Assembly: GCA_964035545.1 (NCBI GenBank)
Contig: OZ037765.1
Coordinates: forward strand, 18,780,698-18,844,697
DNA from: Bugula neritina
Lineage: Eukaryota > Bryozoa > Gymnolaemata > Cheilostomatida > Bugulidae
Direction of reading: 5' to 3'
Length of the DNA stretch: 64,000 nucleotides
Shown here: in pieces, positions 35,961 through 48,600 of the stretch
Layout: each line of letters begins with the position of its first letter
How positions within the stretch are numbered: position 1 is the stretch's first letter
Notes under the pieces: generated by a model
Told to the model about the DNA's origin: nothing
Databases searched by the model: none
What the model saw: the letters and a program-made list of their open reading frames with translations, nothing else
Translations under genes and position numbers: made by a program

Positions 35961-38945
35961 TAATATTGCATATTAATAGAAATGTTTATTGCCAGTTGAG
36001 TATTAGTGGATTGTGCCTAAAAGTGATTGCTATCACCTGACTATATCAATAGTGTTGTGATATTCGAACTGTATTTAGTGAAATTCAGTCAATGGCTCCC
36101 TTTTATGATATTTTAACTTCCACCATAGAAGTTGCGACATGTTTCAGCATTATTACCTAGACAAAAAACTTTTATGTGTCCAGCAAAATGGCATATATAT
36201 TTCTAACAAAAGTTAGGAAAATAATTCGCTCTACAAATATGTATTTTTGTAAATTAATGATTATTGTAATGACTTTTGAAGATAGGTTACTAAATCTGTA
36301 GCTAGTTTGTTGTTGTACAAATCTGTCATAACTCTTATAAAACTTCACTACCTACATGTTATACGAAACAGTGTTGAAATCCTGTTGAGCTTCTTTAAAT
36401 CATACATAGAGCTTATTTAGTTGCTTTACAGCTCCAGGTTGACATGTGTTGCAGGCAAAAAAGTCTCAAACCTGCGGCAAATAAATTATTTTCTTGGTCA
36501 ACTAACTGTTTTTCTATTTTTTTTGTATGTGATTATGATATTGACTTCGAAATTAAACCAATTACTGTCCATACTTTATTACAATACTATGCAGAGTGCC
36601 CCTTGTGTAGCTCAAGGATTCCTGTCTTACAAAATTTCAAGAGTCACGGGAAGGACTTGTTTTGTGGCCTTGGCATGTCTGCACATAGGGAAAAATAGCC
36701 GTATTTAATGGATTCGTGAGTTAAATCTGGTATTCTACTATGTTTGAGATTTCTGGAATTATAGTTTAGTGAGATAGGGAGGGAGCACGAATAAAAAATT
36801 CAACCCTCAAGTGAAATCTTACTGCCAGTTGCTTTACAAAAACATTGTTTCCTGATAAAGTCAAACGTGTCATCTAATTAGTGGCAATATTTGAGAAGAT
36901 GTTGTTGAAGCTTTTAACTCAAACAGAAAAAACAATTGAATTACAGCTGAAAGTGCGCAGAAGGTACTGGTGCATACTAGCTAGTGTTGTGTGAACTATT
37001 GCAACCACAAGTTAAATAATTCTACAATAATATAATTACTTCTGCAGTTTTAAATCTGAACCTTTGACATGTATATAAAATTAAGTTGATTGGTAAAGTT
37101 TGAGTTAGTCTGGTTTAATTTAATTTCAGTTTTTATGAACGTAGAATTGGTAAAGCTTGCAGAAGCAAATAACTAATCTTTGCAGCTACCAGCATAACTC
37201 GATCCATTTATAACTATTTAGTTGAAATGCTAGTTTTATAGGGGAGATGACTCTGTAATTGGCTTTTTACTCGATCAGGTCATTACAAAGATGTCCTTTG
37301 TGTCCTGATGATACTTGTTTTAAAAAAGTTATTAAGGGAGCTGAAAATTTCATTTTAAACAAACCACGTGTAATATCTTTTTTTCATTTTATTATAGTAA
37401 CTCTACTTCAACTTCTCATCTGACAAAGCCTTTGGATACTCCATACTTCTGGCTCTAAATTATTTTACACAATTAATGTCAGAGATTGATTTATAAAGCG
37501 TGAAACAATATAAACATTTGGTGCAACTATTCAGTATTGTATATACAAAGGAGACTACCAGAAATGTCTATTTATACCAACTACCGTAAAAAACAATGTG
37601 TATTGTGCATATTATCATGCATGTGTTTCCTTATACTCAAGAGAACATGTTTTTCAGTAGCCCGTGCACATAATAAATAATGTTATTCGGAAACGAGCCG
37701 GAAGCTACGCCACATTAGAAGGTTACTAATAAGCACATTGTATGTGAAATAGTGTTTTTATATGACTGTAAAGCAGCTGCACCCTGCTTAGTATAGCAAA
37801 ATGTAGGAAGTCATGTTTGTGTGCATGCATGGTAACTATATATATAGACCGTTAGAAAGTAAAAATAGCATTTCACAATAAATGTAGCTATTATACAAAT
37901 AATAAAATATGAAAGCAGCTAAGGGATGTAATATATTTAATTTACATGTTACTACAAAGTTTTATCTTACCTGTTTTATTCTACCATGGTGTACTATTAA
38001 AGTAAAGAGCTAGCCTAATGCTAAAATATTTTTATGACTTTTACAAACAAAGAAACCCACCAACTGAACACTGTGCTTTGAACCATATATAACTATGTTT
38101 ATTACAAATAGAACTTAATTTACATGTAAATAAAATATTTTTTGCTCCCACTGACTTGAACACAAGACCTCCGGCCTGCAAGCAGAAGCAGTAACCGTAA
38201 CATCACGAGACTACTGGGTAAACTCAACACTACAACCTAGAAGAGCCAACCCAGACAAAAGTTTACAGACAGCAGTACAGCAGTTGATCTGGGTCACCTT
38301 GATTCGCACCCTGATTTATAGTATATTAAATATTTGTTTGTTAACAAAATTTAAATGGTAAAAATATCTCAGCTATAATAATGGCAAAGACTCAACATTT
38401 GTTCCACATTTTTGAAATTTCATTTCGCAAAATATGATTCTCAATTTATTATTTTTATGTTTTACTCCGCTCTAAGAGTTGTAGAAACCAATTTAAAAAA
38501 GTGAGATAACTCCTATTAGATTTTGCTTACTGAATATAATTGTAACCATTCTACTAATACATGCAGATGCAATGCAGATGCTGAAGAAAAGTAAATTTAA
38601 GATATTTGTTTCAAAACATTACAGTTGCATGATAAAACTTTTAGTAAAGTAATAATTTTACCTACTCTAGCATATCTCATACTATGGTCAATATGATGGT
38701 CAATTGACTATAGAACTTTTAGGCTTCTACATGCTGTGACTCAATAAGCATAAACGCTTTACATTTTGCAAACATCTCAAAGCTATTTATTTAATTTTAA
38801 ACTATACTATTTAGAATGCAACAATTTCAAAATAGAAAACTCAAGTTATTATAGCAAATAGTCGAATCTTGTGCAAGACCATTGCTTTTGAAGAGCTAAA
38901 GCAGAGAGAACGCAACTCAAAATGTGTTGTCTTAGCTTTAGAATT

Positions 38946-38946
<1 letters not shown>
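35961..38946. other. Spacer downstream of the first GPCR
   Basis: AT-rich, no recognised gene. An AATAAA-type signal lies near 37675 in plus orientation. A short frame near 36590-36700 has Cys/His pairs but nothing that supports a gene. Confidence 0.45.
38140..38230 (-). repeat. Possible tRNA-derived SINE or tRNA pseudogene
   Basis: On the minus strand the sequence reads TAGTCTCGTGATGTTACGG, then GGAGGTCTTGTGTTCAAGTC, which resemble A-box and B-box regions of a tRNA-like RNA polymerase III promoter. It ends in an A-rich tail. No cloverleaf is convincing and it is distinct from the four-copy SINE family. Confidence 0.3.
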
Positions 38947-39242
<296 letters not shown>

Positions 39243-39329
39243 TTATACATGTAGATGGTAAGTTTTAGTTTTCTGAGTGACTATAACATTTTAGACTTTA
39301 GACTATATGGTATATATTATGCAGGCTAT

Positions 39330-39545
39330 GGAGCAGTTGTGGTCTAGGGTTTAGAGCGCTGGCTTAGTAAGCACAAAGTCATTGGTTTGAACCCCAGTAA
39401 AGGCTATTGGTGATGTTAGGAAGAGCATCCAGTCATAATTGTTCCTGTGCCTCAAATGAATAAGTCCTTAGCCCGCTATAAAAAAACCTTCCTATCAGCT
39501 AGGGCTTCTCACAGAGATGCGGTGACTATAAACTTGCATGAGTGA
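39330..39545 (+). repeat. tRNA-derived SINE, copy 2
   Basis: Head GAGCAGTTGTGGTCTAGGGT with a B-box-like TGGTTTGAACCCC, then a body GGTGATGTTAGGAAGAGCAT, CCAGTCATAATTGTTCCTGTG and AATAAGTCCTTAGCCC. It is very close to the copy at 62182. Confidence 0.8.
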
Positions 39546-40894
39546 GTTTTTATATATTATGTAGGCCTAATATAATAATTTATTGCTTTAGTCTATAAAA
39601 CAACAATGCACATAATATTAGTTAGAGCAACTGATTTAATTATGATCATTTATTGTAAAGCAATGAAATAAAGCCTAGCAAACATTTTCATCTGGTATTT
39701 TTTGAGTTCGATATTTGGGTCTTGTTTGAAGCATTTATGTATATGATTAATTTAACTATAAAATTACTTTTATTTAATTTTAGTTCCTCTGAGATTTACT
39801 GATTCTGCATTGTCATGTTGCTTATTTAGCTTAAATTAATTATATCATATGATTTAAGTTTTATTTCTATAACAAGAATGTATAGAAGTATGTTTTATTC
39901 ACCCAGCCATTTAATTTGCACTTGGGTCATACATCTAGATCTTCCTTTTATGGTTGATCAAATTTTTAATAACATTTACAGAAAACACACAATTGTGTGA
40001 AAGTAGCATTAACTTCGTAATTACTATGGCAATACTATTAAAATATGCAAAACATCTATAGGTTCCGCTCTTAAGGCTACAGTTGTTCTTATTAATCTAA
40101 TTACTGTAGATTTATCCCATGAGATATTACCAATTTTGTATGTCACTAATTGTTATTATGTTCTTCCTAGGCTGAAATACTTTGTATATTACTTGGAAAA
40201 GAATTATTTGAGTTTTACTTTGGTAATGTAACATGATAATTGCAAATGATTTGGTTAAGGTGCAGCTGTGGCATAACTTGCTAGCTGAATCATGGGCAAT
40301 ATATCAAATTCACTGTTGCGATTCTACACTTGTGCTAAAAGTATATAAAGGCATAAAATCAGTCACTGCACAACATACCACTTAGTTTCTATGCAACATA
40401 ATTGTTATGAAATATATAATGATTTTCTAAATTTAATCAATTTTCAAATTATAAACCTGTAAGACAACTTTTGATATGCATGTGCTAGAATTAAACTTGA
40501 ATTGAATAAAACTGCAACAGAATATATATGTACAGTAGATTCCGATTGCAATGAATATAGTTATACCAAACAAAAAATTTCATAAATACTTTATAATAGG
40601 AAATCATAAATTATTATTATATCTTTTATTTAATACATTCAATCAACAGTGCAACAGTATATATTGATAACTTGAAGAGAAAATATTATATATTTGGCAA
40701 GAGTTATTGAGTTATGACTGAGGTTTTTAAAATAAAAATGAATAAAGAAGTATGTTGTAACTTTGTAAATCTAAAAATAAAGATTCAGAACATCAACATA
40801 TAACAAAATAAAAGGACTTGTATAAAATGAAATGAGTGCATAGTGATTGCTGCAACCACTTCAGCAATGCACACCTGTGCTAAACAAATGCTTA
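39546..40894. other. Spacer with the 3' end of the second GPCR gene
   Basis: AT-rich, no gene recognised. A reverse-complement AATAAA at 40625-40630 lies about 300 bases beyond the GPCR stop codon and could be its polyadenylation signal. Confidence 0.4.
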
Positions 40895-40948
40895 AACAAG
40901 TTAATGGGCGTGTCCGTGTCTAACAAGTTAATGAGTGTGTCCGTGTCC
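40895..40948. repeat. 27-bp tandem duplication spanning the GPCR stop codon
   Basis: Two adjacent 27-bp units (40895-40921 and 40922-40948) share ACAAGTTAATG and TGTCCGTGTC. The stop codon of the second GPCR lies in the right unit. Because 27 is a multiple of three, the left unit carries a second in-frame TAA nine codons downstream. Confidence 0.85.
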
Positions 40949-42421
40949 AACACTGTGGCCTTCATGTTTCTCCTCATCAGGACCGTACTGGTCGATGTAG
41001 TCTGTGTGACGAATAGACTGAGTCAGCTGAGAGCACCGACAGCAAATAATCTCTCGGAAAGGTGTTCTAAATTGCCTGTTAAATCTAGCATATACGATGG
41101 GGTTAAAACATGAGTTTACATAACCTATCCACAAGAAGAAACTGTAAAGATATCCTGGAATGTTACAAGTACTACCACACAGAGGGGAAACCACAGCTAG
41201 CACAAAGAATGGTGCCCAGCATGCCGTGAAGAGTCCCATTATGACTCCTAGTGTTCGAATAGCATGGCTGTTGTGTTTGTTTTTTCTTCTTTGAAGAAAA
41301 CGCTTGACAGATGAAATTGTAACAGCTGAAAGCTTCTTTAAAGGTCCAGAACCAAATTTACTATTATGGTGATGGTGGTGATGGTGATGATGGTGGTTGT
41401 GGTGGTGGTGGTGGTGGTTGTGGTGTCGATGACTATCTGAAAAATGGTTATGATGATTATGGTATGCACTTTCTACTGAAAGATGGTTGCTTTGATGTTC
41501 TTTTTCTCTCAACCAGTCCGTTTCACTCGCTACTTCTATAGAGTTGCTATCTTCAGATCTTATATGATCCGAAATTTCATATTTTATTTGCAACTCTGCT
41601 GATTTGTTTACAGAAAGACTAACAGTTGGTTCGTGATTTACAGCATCCTTCCCAGTGCCATTTCTTACCTCTGCCACCGGAGATTCATTGTATGAGCTAT
41701 TATAGGATGGAGTCATCGAATCTTCATCATTATTATTCTCTAACTTTGGGTAGTCTTTAGCTTCTGCTCGAGCGTATTTCTTAGATATGAAGTATATTTT
41801 CCCATATAGACATAACATGACTGTCAATGGAACATAAAAAGCAACTATAGTTGCATATAATTGATACTCGATTGATTGATTGACTTTACAACCTTTGTTA
41901 TCTGGACTAAAATCTGGTAACCAATCAAGAAAGAGAGGTGTGACACCAATAAGTAAACTAACAATCCAAGCTACTCCTATGTAAAACACCATGAGTTTTG
42001 CCTTTCTGTATCTAGGATAATATAAGGCTTTGTTGATACATAAATATCTGTCTATAGTGATCATCATTAATGTCAGAATGGAGCAAGTACAGCAAATAAC
42101 ATCAAATGTAACCCACATGGAACATATTTTCTGTCCCAAAGGCCAAACCTCTAATATGACTGAAATTATTGCTAATGGCATCACGAAGAGTCCAACCAGC
42201 AGATCTGATATAGCCAGACTTATGATAAGAAAGTTCGATGCTGTCCGAAGTTTTTTTATTCGAAATACAGCTGTGATGACTAATAAGTTGCCTATGATGC
42301 ACCATATCGAAATTAAAGACGTAATTATAACTATGAACACTGTTACGCCTGTACTGTGACGGAAAGAATTGCTAGAGGTTGTTGTGGCTAAGTGTGTCAC
42401 ATTATCTAATGCAGTCAACAT
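40928..42421 (-). CDS. Class A amine-type GPCR with a His-rich third loop, intronless (497 aa)
   Basis: Seven membrane segments in one exon: N45 (CIIGNLLV), D73 (ISDLLVG), C100, amine-binding D107 (WVTFDVICC), DRY at 124-126, CWAPFF in TM6 and NPIVY in TM7. TM5 (YATIVAFYVP) has Ala, Thr and Ala at the hydroxyl-contact positions; Thr followed by Ala is typical of serotonin receptors, and the missing serines argue against a catecholamine ligand. TM6-TM7 otherwise recalls beta-adrenergic, octopamine and 5-HT receptors. The third intracellular loop is about 165 residues and includes a His/Asn tract at about 321-351 with runs of six and ten His. The tail has paired cysteines (CCRC) suited to palmitoylation. 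It lies about 5 kb from the first receptor in convergent orientation. The receptors differ too much to be a recent duplication. Confidence 0.9.
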   Translation of the reverse strand: MLTALDNVTHLATTTSSNSFRHSTGVTVFIVIITSLISIWCIIGNLLVITAVFRIKKLRTASNFLIISLAISDLLVGLFVMPLAIISVILEVWPLGQKICSMWVTFDVICCTCSILTLMMITIDRYLCINKALYYPRYRKAKLMVFYIGVAWIVSLLIGVTPLFLDWLPDFSPDNKGCKVNQSIEYQLYATIVAFYVPLTVMLCLYGKIYFISKKYARAEAKDYPKLENNNDEDSMTPSYNSSYNESPVAEVRNGTGKDAVNHEPTVSLSVNKSAELQIKYEISDHIRSEDSNSIEVASETDWLREKEHQSNHLSVESAYHNHHNHFSDSHRHHNHHHHHHNHHHHHHHHHHNSKFGSGPLKKLSAVTISSVKRFLQRRKNKHNSHAIRTLGVIMGLFTACWAPFFVLAVVSPLCGSTCNIPGYLYSFFLWIGYVNSCFNPIVYARFNRQFRTPFREIICCRCSQLTQSIRHTDYIDQYGPDEEKHEGHSVGHGHTH

Positions 42422-45400
42422 GACTGGGGATCCGTATAGCAGCTTTTCCTCCTTGTGTAGACACTACTATTAATTTTAGTCATACATCTGATCTTAAAGC
42501 TTTTCTTGACAAATCTACAAGATAAATGATGAAATTGCACAGATCAGGTGTAAATGAAAAATACAGATTTGAATTGAAAAACATTCATGGTATTGAACTT
42601 GCAGAAAAAAGTGTAAATCTGAAAGACTGCCTGCTACAGTCTACTAATAAAAGTCATTAAAAACCCTGAAGCTGGTAATAAGTCAAAATACAATTGGAAA
42701 TATATAATATCATCAGATATATTGAATGTTTCTTAAAAATGGTAAGTAAAATTTAAAATGTTTCATTTTCTCTTATTATGACAAATATATAACAAATTTG
42801 TTAGAAAGTTATTTTTCTTATGAGTTTGTATATATTTGTGTAAATGCATTAATAATTAATAATTAATAATTAATGATTTTAAGTTTTTGATTGTATTAAA
42901 AAAATGTTCAACTGTAAGTTTGTATGTAGAAAGTGAAAATGCAAATATACTGAGGCATGTTAGAGCGAGCTTACAATATTTCTCAAAACCATGAAGCCAC
43001 TAGTTCTCCAAAGTACCTGTCTCTATAAAGATTCGGGTGATGAACATAACCACATCTCACTTTTAAGCAGCATGTTTTAAAAATCATGCTAAGTAGATTT
43101 CAGTCTAATAAACTTTTAAAAATGTGGATTGCAACCACACAGGCTCATGACGACCTTAGCATCATGTAAAAATATTAATTTTATTAGTGAAACACTCAGT
43201 TCTCTTTCAAACATGAGGTGTAGCCAGTTCCACATATACTAAAATGCTAAATTTGTGCAAACGACTGTTTTTTAAACTCATCGAAATCCATAAAATTTTA
43301 AAAGTGGGCAAAAATGCAATTTATTTTATTAAGCAGTTAAAAAGGCAGTTTCATTTATGTAGACCTGCAAAAATAATCTACAATTTTTGTTACAGATATT
43401 ATCTTATTTTATGTGTTTACATGACCATGTGAGGAAAGAATTAATTACATAGTTTTCTGCAATAAAATCCAGTATAAACCTGATTTATTGAACAAAGCAA
43501 ACAGCTGGCTATAATTGACACATTGAACCTCATAGCTTTATAAGCATATTTTTGAGACAAGTTTCTACATTATTTATACTTGATCAAGTGTTTGATAACC
43601 CTTTTATGAAACTATATTTGATTAGTTAAAATTGACAAGTTTATTACTTGAGCTAATAAAGAAGTGTGAAGACAAGAGCATATCTCAAAGTTTTATTAGT
43701 GTTTTAAAAGCACTAACTCCTACTGTATTAAAAGTTGTTTACAATTTGCTATGTTATTTTTCCCAAATTTGTTTATCTCAACACCTGTCAGTACAGCACA
43801 CATGAAACAAAACAACTGGTATAAGATTATCACTACTCTTTTTTAATACATATATATTGCAAAGATAATTCCTTTACAGGTATGCAATAAGTTGCAATGT
43901 TATGAGATTAGATTGGTGAGTATTATATTCAGCATTGCAGCACGTCAGCAATATTATGACCACTACACATTATAATACACAACTTACATAGCTTTTATGT
44001 TTCCCTAAATGGTATATAATAACTAAGGTTTATGCTAAGAACTATACATGAATGCTCACTTTTATGTACTGCTAGCCAAATTTCCATACATGCAGTAGCA
44101 GCTATTTACCGAGCCTTCTGTCTTGCTGTGAAAGAGAACATGAATTTTAAGCTTCACAAAATTACCAAGCATATTTTTCAGAGGCGGTGGTGTAATAGTT
44201 GAATCATTAATTGCTATGATCATCAATAGTCTTCTTGTTAAACAAATAAAGAGGGTATTGTGCAAATTTAGTGAACAGAAAAAAATTGGATGTGGTTAAG
44301 TAGACAGCTTTGTTGAGGAATGATAATAGGCGTAGACAGGGGGAATTCAAGTCAAATAATTCACCAACAGCAATCCTATTAGGTTTATGGGTTACTACAA
44401 ATATTATGTAAGGATGACATTCAGCTATTATATATTCCATCAAGTATATTGCTAGCACCATTAGGGATGAGGGGGAGTGGATGGAATTGGGTCAATTGCA
44501 CACAAATGGAGGCACTAGGGAAAACTGCTCTTCCTGTGATGGATTACATAAGATTATGTAGAAGAGGTTGATGCTTTTATGCACAAATTAATGTAGTAGA
44601 CTGCTAGTAAGCGAAACAACATAGCCAACTTGCTTTATATAGCCAATTTATCTGTAAAAATAACATTAATTACCAAAATTACTTATAGGCAGATAATCTA
44701 AAACACATACCGCAAGTTATAGATGCAATTACTTATGTTATGTATTTGCTATGTGCAAAGTATTAGGCAAGTACACTAAATGCATGTTGGCAAGCTTTGT
44801 GGAACTTGTGTGAAGTATTAATTATAAGAAATATTGAAGAGCATTAAACGAGCATTAACATAGCTGGCGAAGTTTGCAATAGTAACCATATATTTCAGAA
44901 GAGAATTGAAATAATTGCCAAGTAGATTTATAGAAATCTAATTATAAAGAGCTGGGTGAATATAATATATAAAGTATATACATTTATTATGTTGCCTATT
45001 CCAGCAGCTATAGCAATCTGAGCCAAAGTGTTGATTCTTTACTGATATAGCCAAACCAAAATAAATGATATATCATGCCTGGCAAATTTTATTACTTTAC
45101 TGGGGTGAATCAAAAATTGTTTTGCAGCCTGATTTTTTAAATAGTTATAGTTATAAATATGGTTATAAAAGCTATCATTAGGCTACTGGGAAAGCTAATC
45201 ACTTGCACTAACTCCATAAGCCAGTGTCTTTCTGCTGCAGCTGAATGTTTTAAGAGTATGTGAGCACAATGAGCACCCTAGAAAACCAATCAAACTAGTG
45301 TAATAAGGCATTCAGTAAACCATTGAGTAGAGCTTCTTAGAGCATTAAATTGTGAATAAGAGCCCTTTCTTAGCCTTATAAGTAACAATTGACTGGCAAT

Positions 45401-48400
45401 GGAGAAAACCATTATTCAATATGCATGCAACAATATCTTGTTTCTAAATATAGAATCTGACTCTAAATATAGCCGCACCTGAATAGCTTACATGCAATCA
45501 GTGTGCGTGACAATAAGATGGCAAATAATGTGAAAGCATATATAAAACCTATTATACTTTTGTTGATAGGGTTACATTAATTACACTACAACAAGAGATC
45601 CCTTGTCTGAAACAGGCATTAATAATTTTATTTCAGACAATCCATCTATACATTATTATTTCTACATGTTAATAAGCTTATATTATTCCTTTCTGTTGAC
45701 TGTTATATGTTTAGTAGTTTATGAAGGACTAAAATAATGTAATCTTCATGCCGTTTGAAGTCTAAAATCAAGATTAAAATTTTGACTTAAAAGTAAAGTT
45801 AAATACTATCTCATTATTGTGTGTTTAAAGAGTTGAAAGAGAAATTTTTGAAGCACATTAAGAAAAGTCACAACCCTTCTTAGAAACACAATGACAGCAT
45901 TATTAGCAACTGGCATCAGCCAATATAATCCATAAAAGTCAAAATTAGGTTTACCATTTCTATGAGTCAGCAATAGAAAATGGCAGATAGGATTTTGGGA
46001 GATTCTGCAATATATGCATTTAGGTGCAGTGTTGGAGAGTTTTAAATTGGGGTACAGTTTGAAATTTTCCAAAGAAAACATTTTGTTTGTTTCAGTTTTA
46101 CGTAAGCAGCAGGCTTTTGCCAATTTCTTTGCTGCTGCACCGATTTCCATACTCACTGACAAAGTTATAGAAGCCTGTTATTTTGATGGAAAGGTTTTTG
46201 ATTTTGCTGTCCTTAGTGATTTTTAGAGTAAAGAAACCGAAAAGATAAGGAAACTGACACGAGAGTTGAAACCCCAGCCGGTGATAAGATTTTCAGGTCA
46301 AATGCAAGAGTTTACCCTGAATGACACTATACTAAGAGTTGTTGTGAAACAGATTCTATTGAGTCCAGTGGAAGACTCATTTTAACCAGACTTGGTGAAC
46401 AATACTAATGAGATTATTTATACAGGTACGAATATTGGTCATAGCAGTGATGACTGAAAATAAACTCTAAAAACTATGCACGGAACCTCTAGAGAACACA
46501 AGCCGTCGAAGAAATAGCTAAAATATTTTACTAAAAAGACATCATATAATGAGGCATTGAGGTTACTATGAGACAAGCATATTGATAGAGAAATAAGACA
46601 GAAAAGCAGTCAGGGAATCATAGACATACAATACTAGAAAATGCTAGAATCACCAAAGTCAAAACAAAAGAGGCTGTAAAGCACTAAGTTAGGGTAATAC
46701 CTGCCATCATTGGAGGCCAGGCTAAATCTTGGTTGCTATGGATACACTGTCACTCAAACAATTCAAAAGCAGCCTACTAGAAACATCATTTTTACACAGG
46801 AAAGTCCTCAAAGCCTAAACTGTTGACAATAATAATAACTAGTAATATTAAACTCTTTTGATATCAGTTGCAAAAGCTACTTGAAAACTGCTGTCACGTC
46901 TGCTTACAATTTCTGTTTACTGCTGCCAATTTAGTGCTAAATACAAAATGATGTTAAAAGTTCTAAAGCTTACAGATAAATAATAAATCAGCCGGGCAGA
47001 AAGTTGAATGAGAAATAAAAGCAATGGAATTCGCTTGAGTTTATTCTCAGCCTATGATAAAGAAAGCATTAGAAATTGTATTGCTGACTCTAATAGACTA
47101 ATAATAAATATTCTGACATAGTTAATATGCTATATTCTGTTAATTTTGCTATAGTTAACGATTTAAGAAAAGAAGTCAAGAATTGGGTAAATAACCTTGT
47201 TATCAGCTATCTTGACCTGTAGAAGTAAACATGCTTATTCTGAAGATAATTAGAAGTTACGCTAGTAATTAGCATTGCATAGAATAAGTTACAGCTAATC
47301 TCTTTTGCCGCATATTAGAAGAAAAAGACAAGGGCTTTACTTAGTCGGAATGAAGTTTTCACAAGGTGCTTCTTGCACTTGAATCAACTTTACACCTAAC
47401 TCTTGCATTGAACAAGTGTAATTGCGCAAAAAGACTACGTAAGATTGATAGAGCTATTTGAAATTCTTTGAATAGGAAGAGGAATTCCTACTGGTGTTGA
47501 AAGTGGAGCTGTATACAATGCAGCTGCTGTTTGTACTGCCCAATGGTTATCTTATGACTGAATGTAAATACTGGTGAGATTTTCAAGTGGAAGTCTACGC
47601 TCTTCTATCATATATTATACCAGCTTCTATGTTGAATAGACTGTTTGCCCTGCCTCACTCATATAAGTACCATGTTTTAGTATATATTCATGAACAGCCT
47701 TGCGATGGCTAGTTATATAACATTTATATAGACCTACCACCACTTTTTTCTGATTATATTTAACAAATTACATAGGCATACAATGTATGCTGCCTGTTTG
47801 CAGGGCCAACAAATTACAAATTAATATTACATGAGGTTGAAACATGACCTTAACATTTTTGCAAATGTACTCAAATTGATCCAAAGGATATTGGAAACAA
47901 TAGAAACCTATTGTTTGATTTGGTTAGCTCTAAGCTACTTATTCAACAAAACATAACCAAACATTCAAAAGTCCAGCCACTATTAGCTTATATTGTATAA
48001 ACACGTGGTTTTGTCTTTTAATAATCAGTTATTGTGCAGAGTAGTACTAGTTAACTACCAAGGCTGTTGCACACTACAAATATCCTTTCATACTCTATCA
48101 ACACAACACAAACCTCTAAACTCAGTGTGTATAACAGAAACTTGCACAAGTTTAAACTTTATTTGACTTCCTTCTCTGTTGGAAATGCAGTTTATTTTTA
48201 GAATGAGAAGCTGGAAGAAAATTGTAACTCTATGCCAATGGTTATTGCTCAGTGAATAATCATCATTTGACTTATTGCTATCAAATGATTATTGTACATC
48301 TCCATTCTTTTACATATAATAGCACCAGATTTTTCTTCTGTATAGCTTCTACACTGATAAGATCAAAAGTTAGCACTTATTTCAGTCTTAAAATAACTTT

Positions 48401-48520
48401 CTATTCTTGTTTAGTCCTGCTGTGAATGGCTCCAAACAAAAAGTTAAGATAGCAAAGTTACAATTTGGATATATCCATAGCTTACAAGGTACGAACTTGA
48501 TAGAGGTTGATTTTATAACT
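42422..48520. other. Long AT-rich region with no recognised gene
   Basis: It holds the promoter of the second GPCR at its left end. A short tandem of AATTAAT units lies near 42846-42873, and a 10-bp inverted pair (TTGTCTGAAA and TTTCAGACAA) near 45604-45645. Scattered ORFs of 60-120 codons overlap on both strands and none shows family features. Confidence 0.4.
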
Positions 48521-48600
48521 CATATAATCAAGGGGGAAGTTAGTGGATCTACTAATCCACTCACTTCCCTCTTGATTACATAGTCCCCCTCGATTATATG
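48521..48600. repeat. Nested hairpin, possible tiny foldback element
   Basis: Inner arms 48525-48548 and 48555-48578 pair over 24 bp with two mismatches around a 6-base loop. A second, outer complement of the left arm (TCCCCCTCGATTATATG) ends at 48600, so the block also has inverted ends CATATAATC and GATTATATG. Confidence 0.6.

Noticed and set aside
36421-36720. ORFs with Cys and His pairs downstream of the first GPCR, possibly a zinc finger
   Set aside because: Spacing does not fit a known finger and there is no second finger or exon context.
45806-46226. Overlapping ORFs of 118 and 70 codons on opposite strands
   Set aside because: No family features, splice context or composition that supports a gene; kept only as a low-interest observation.
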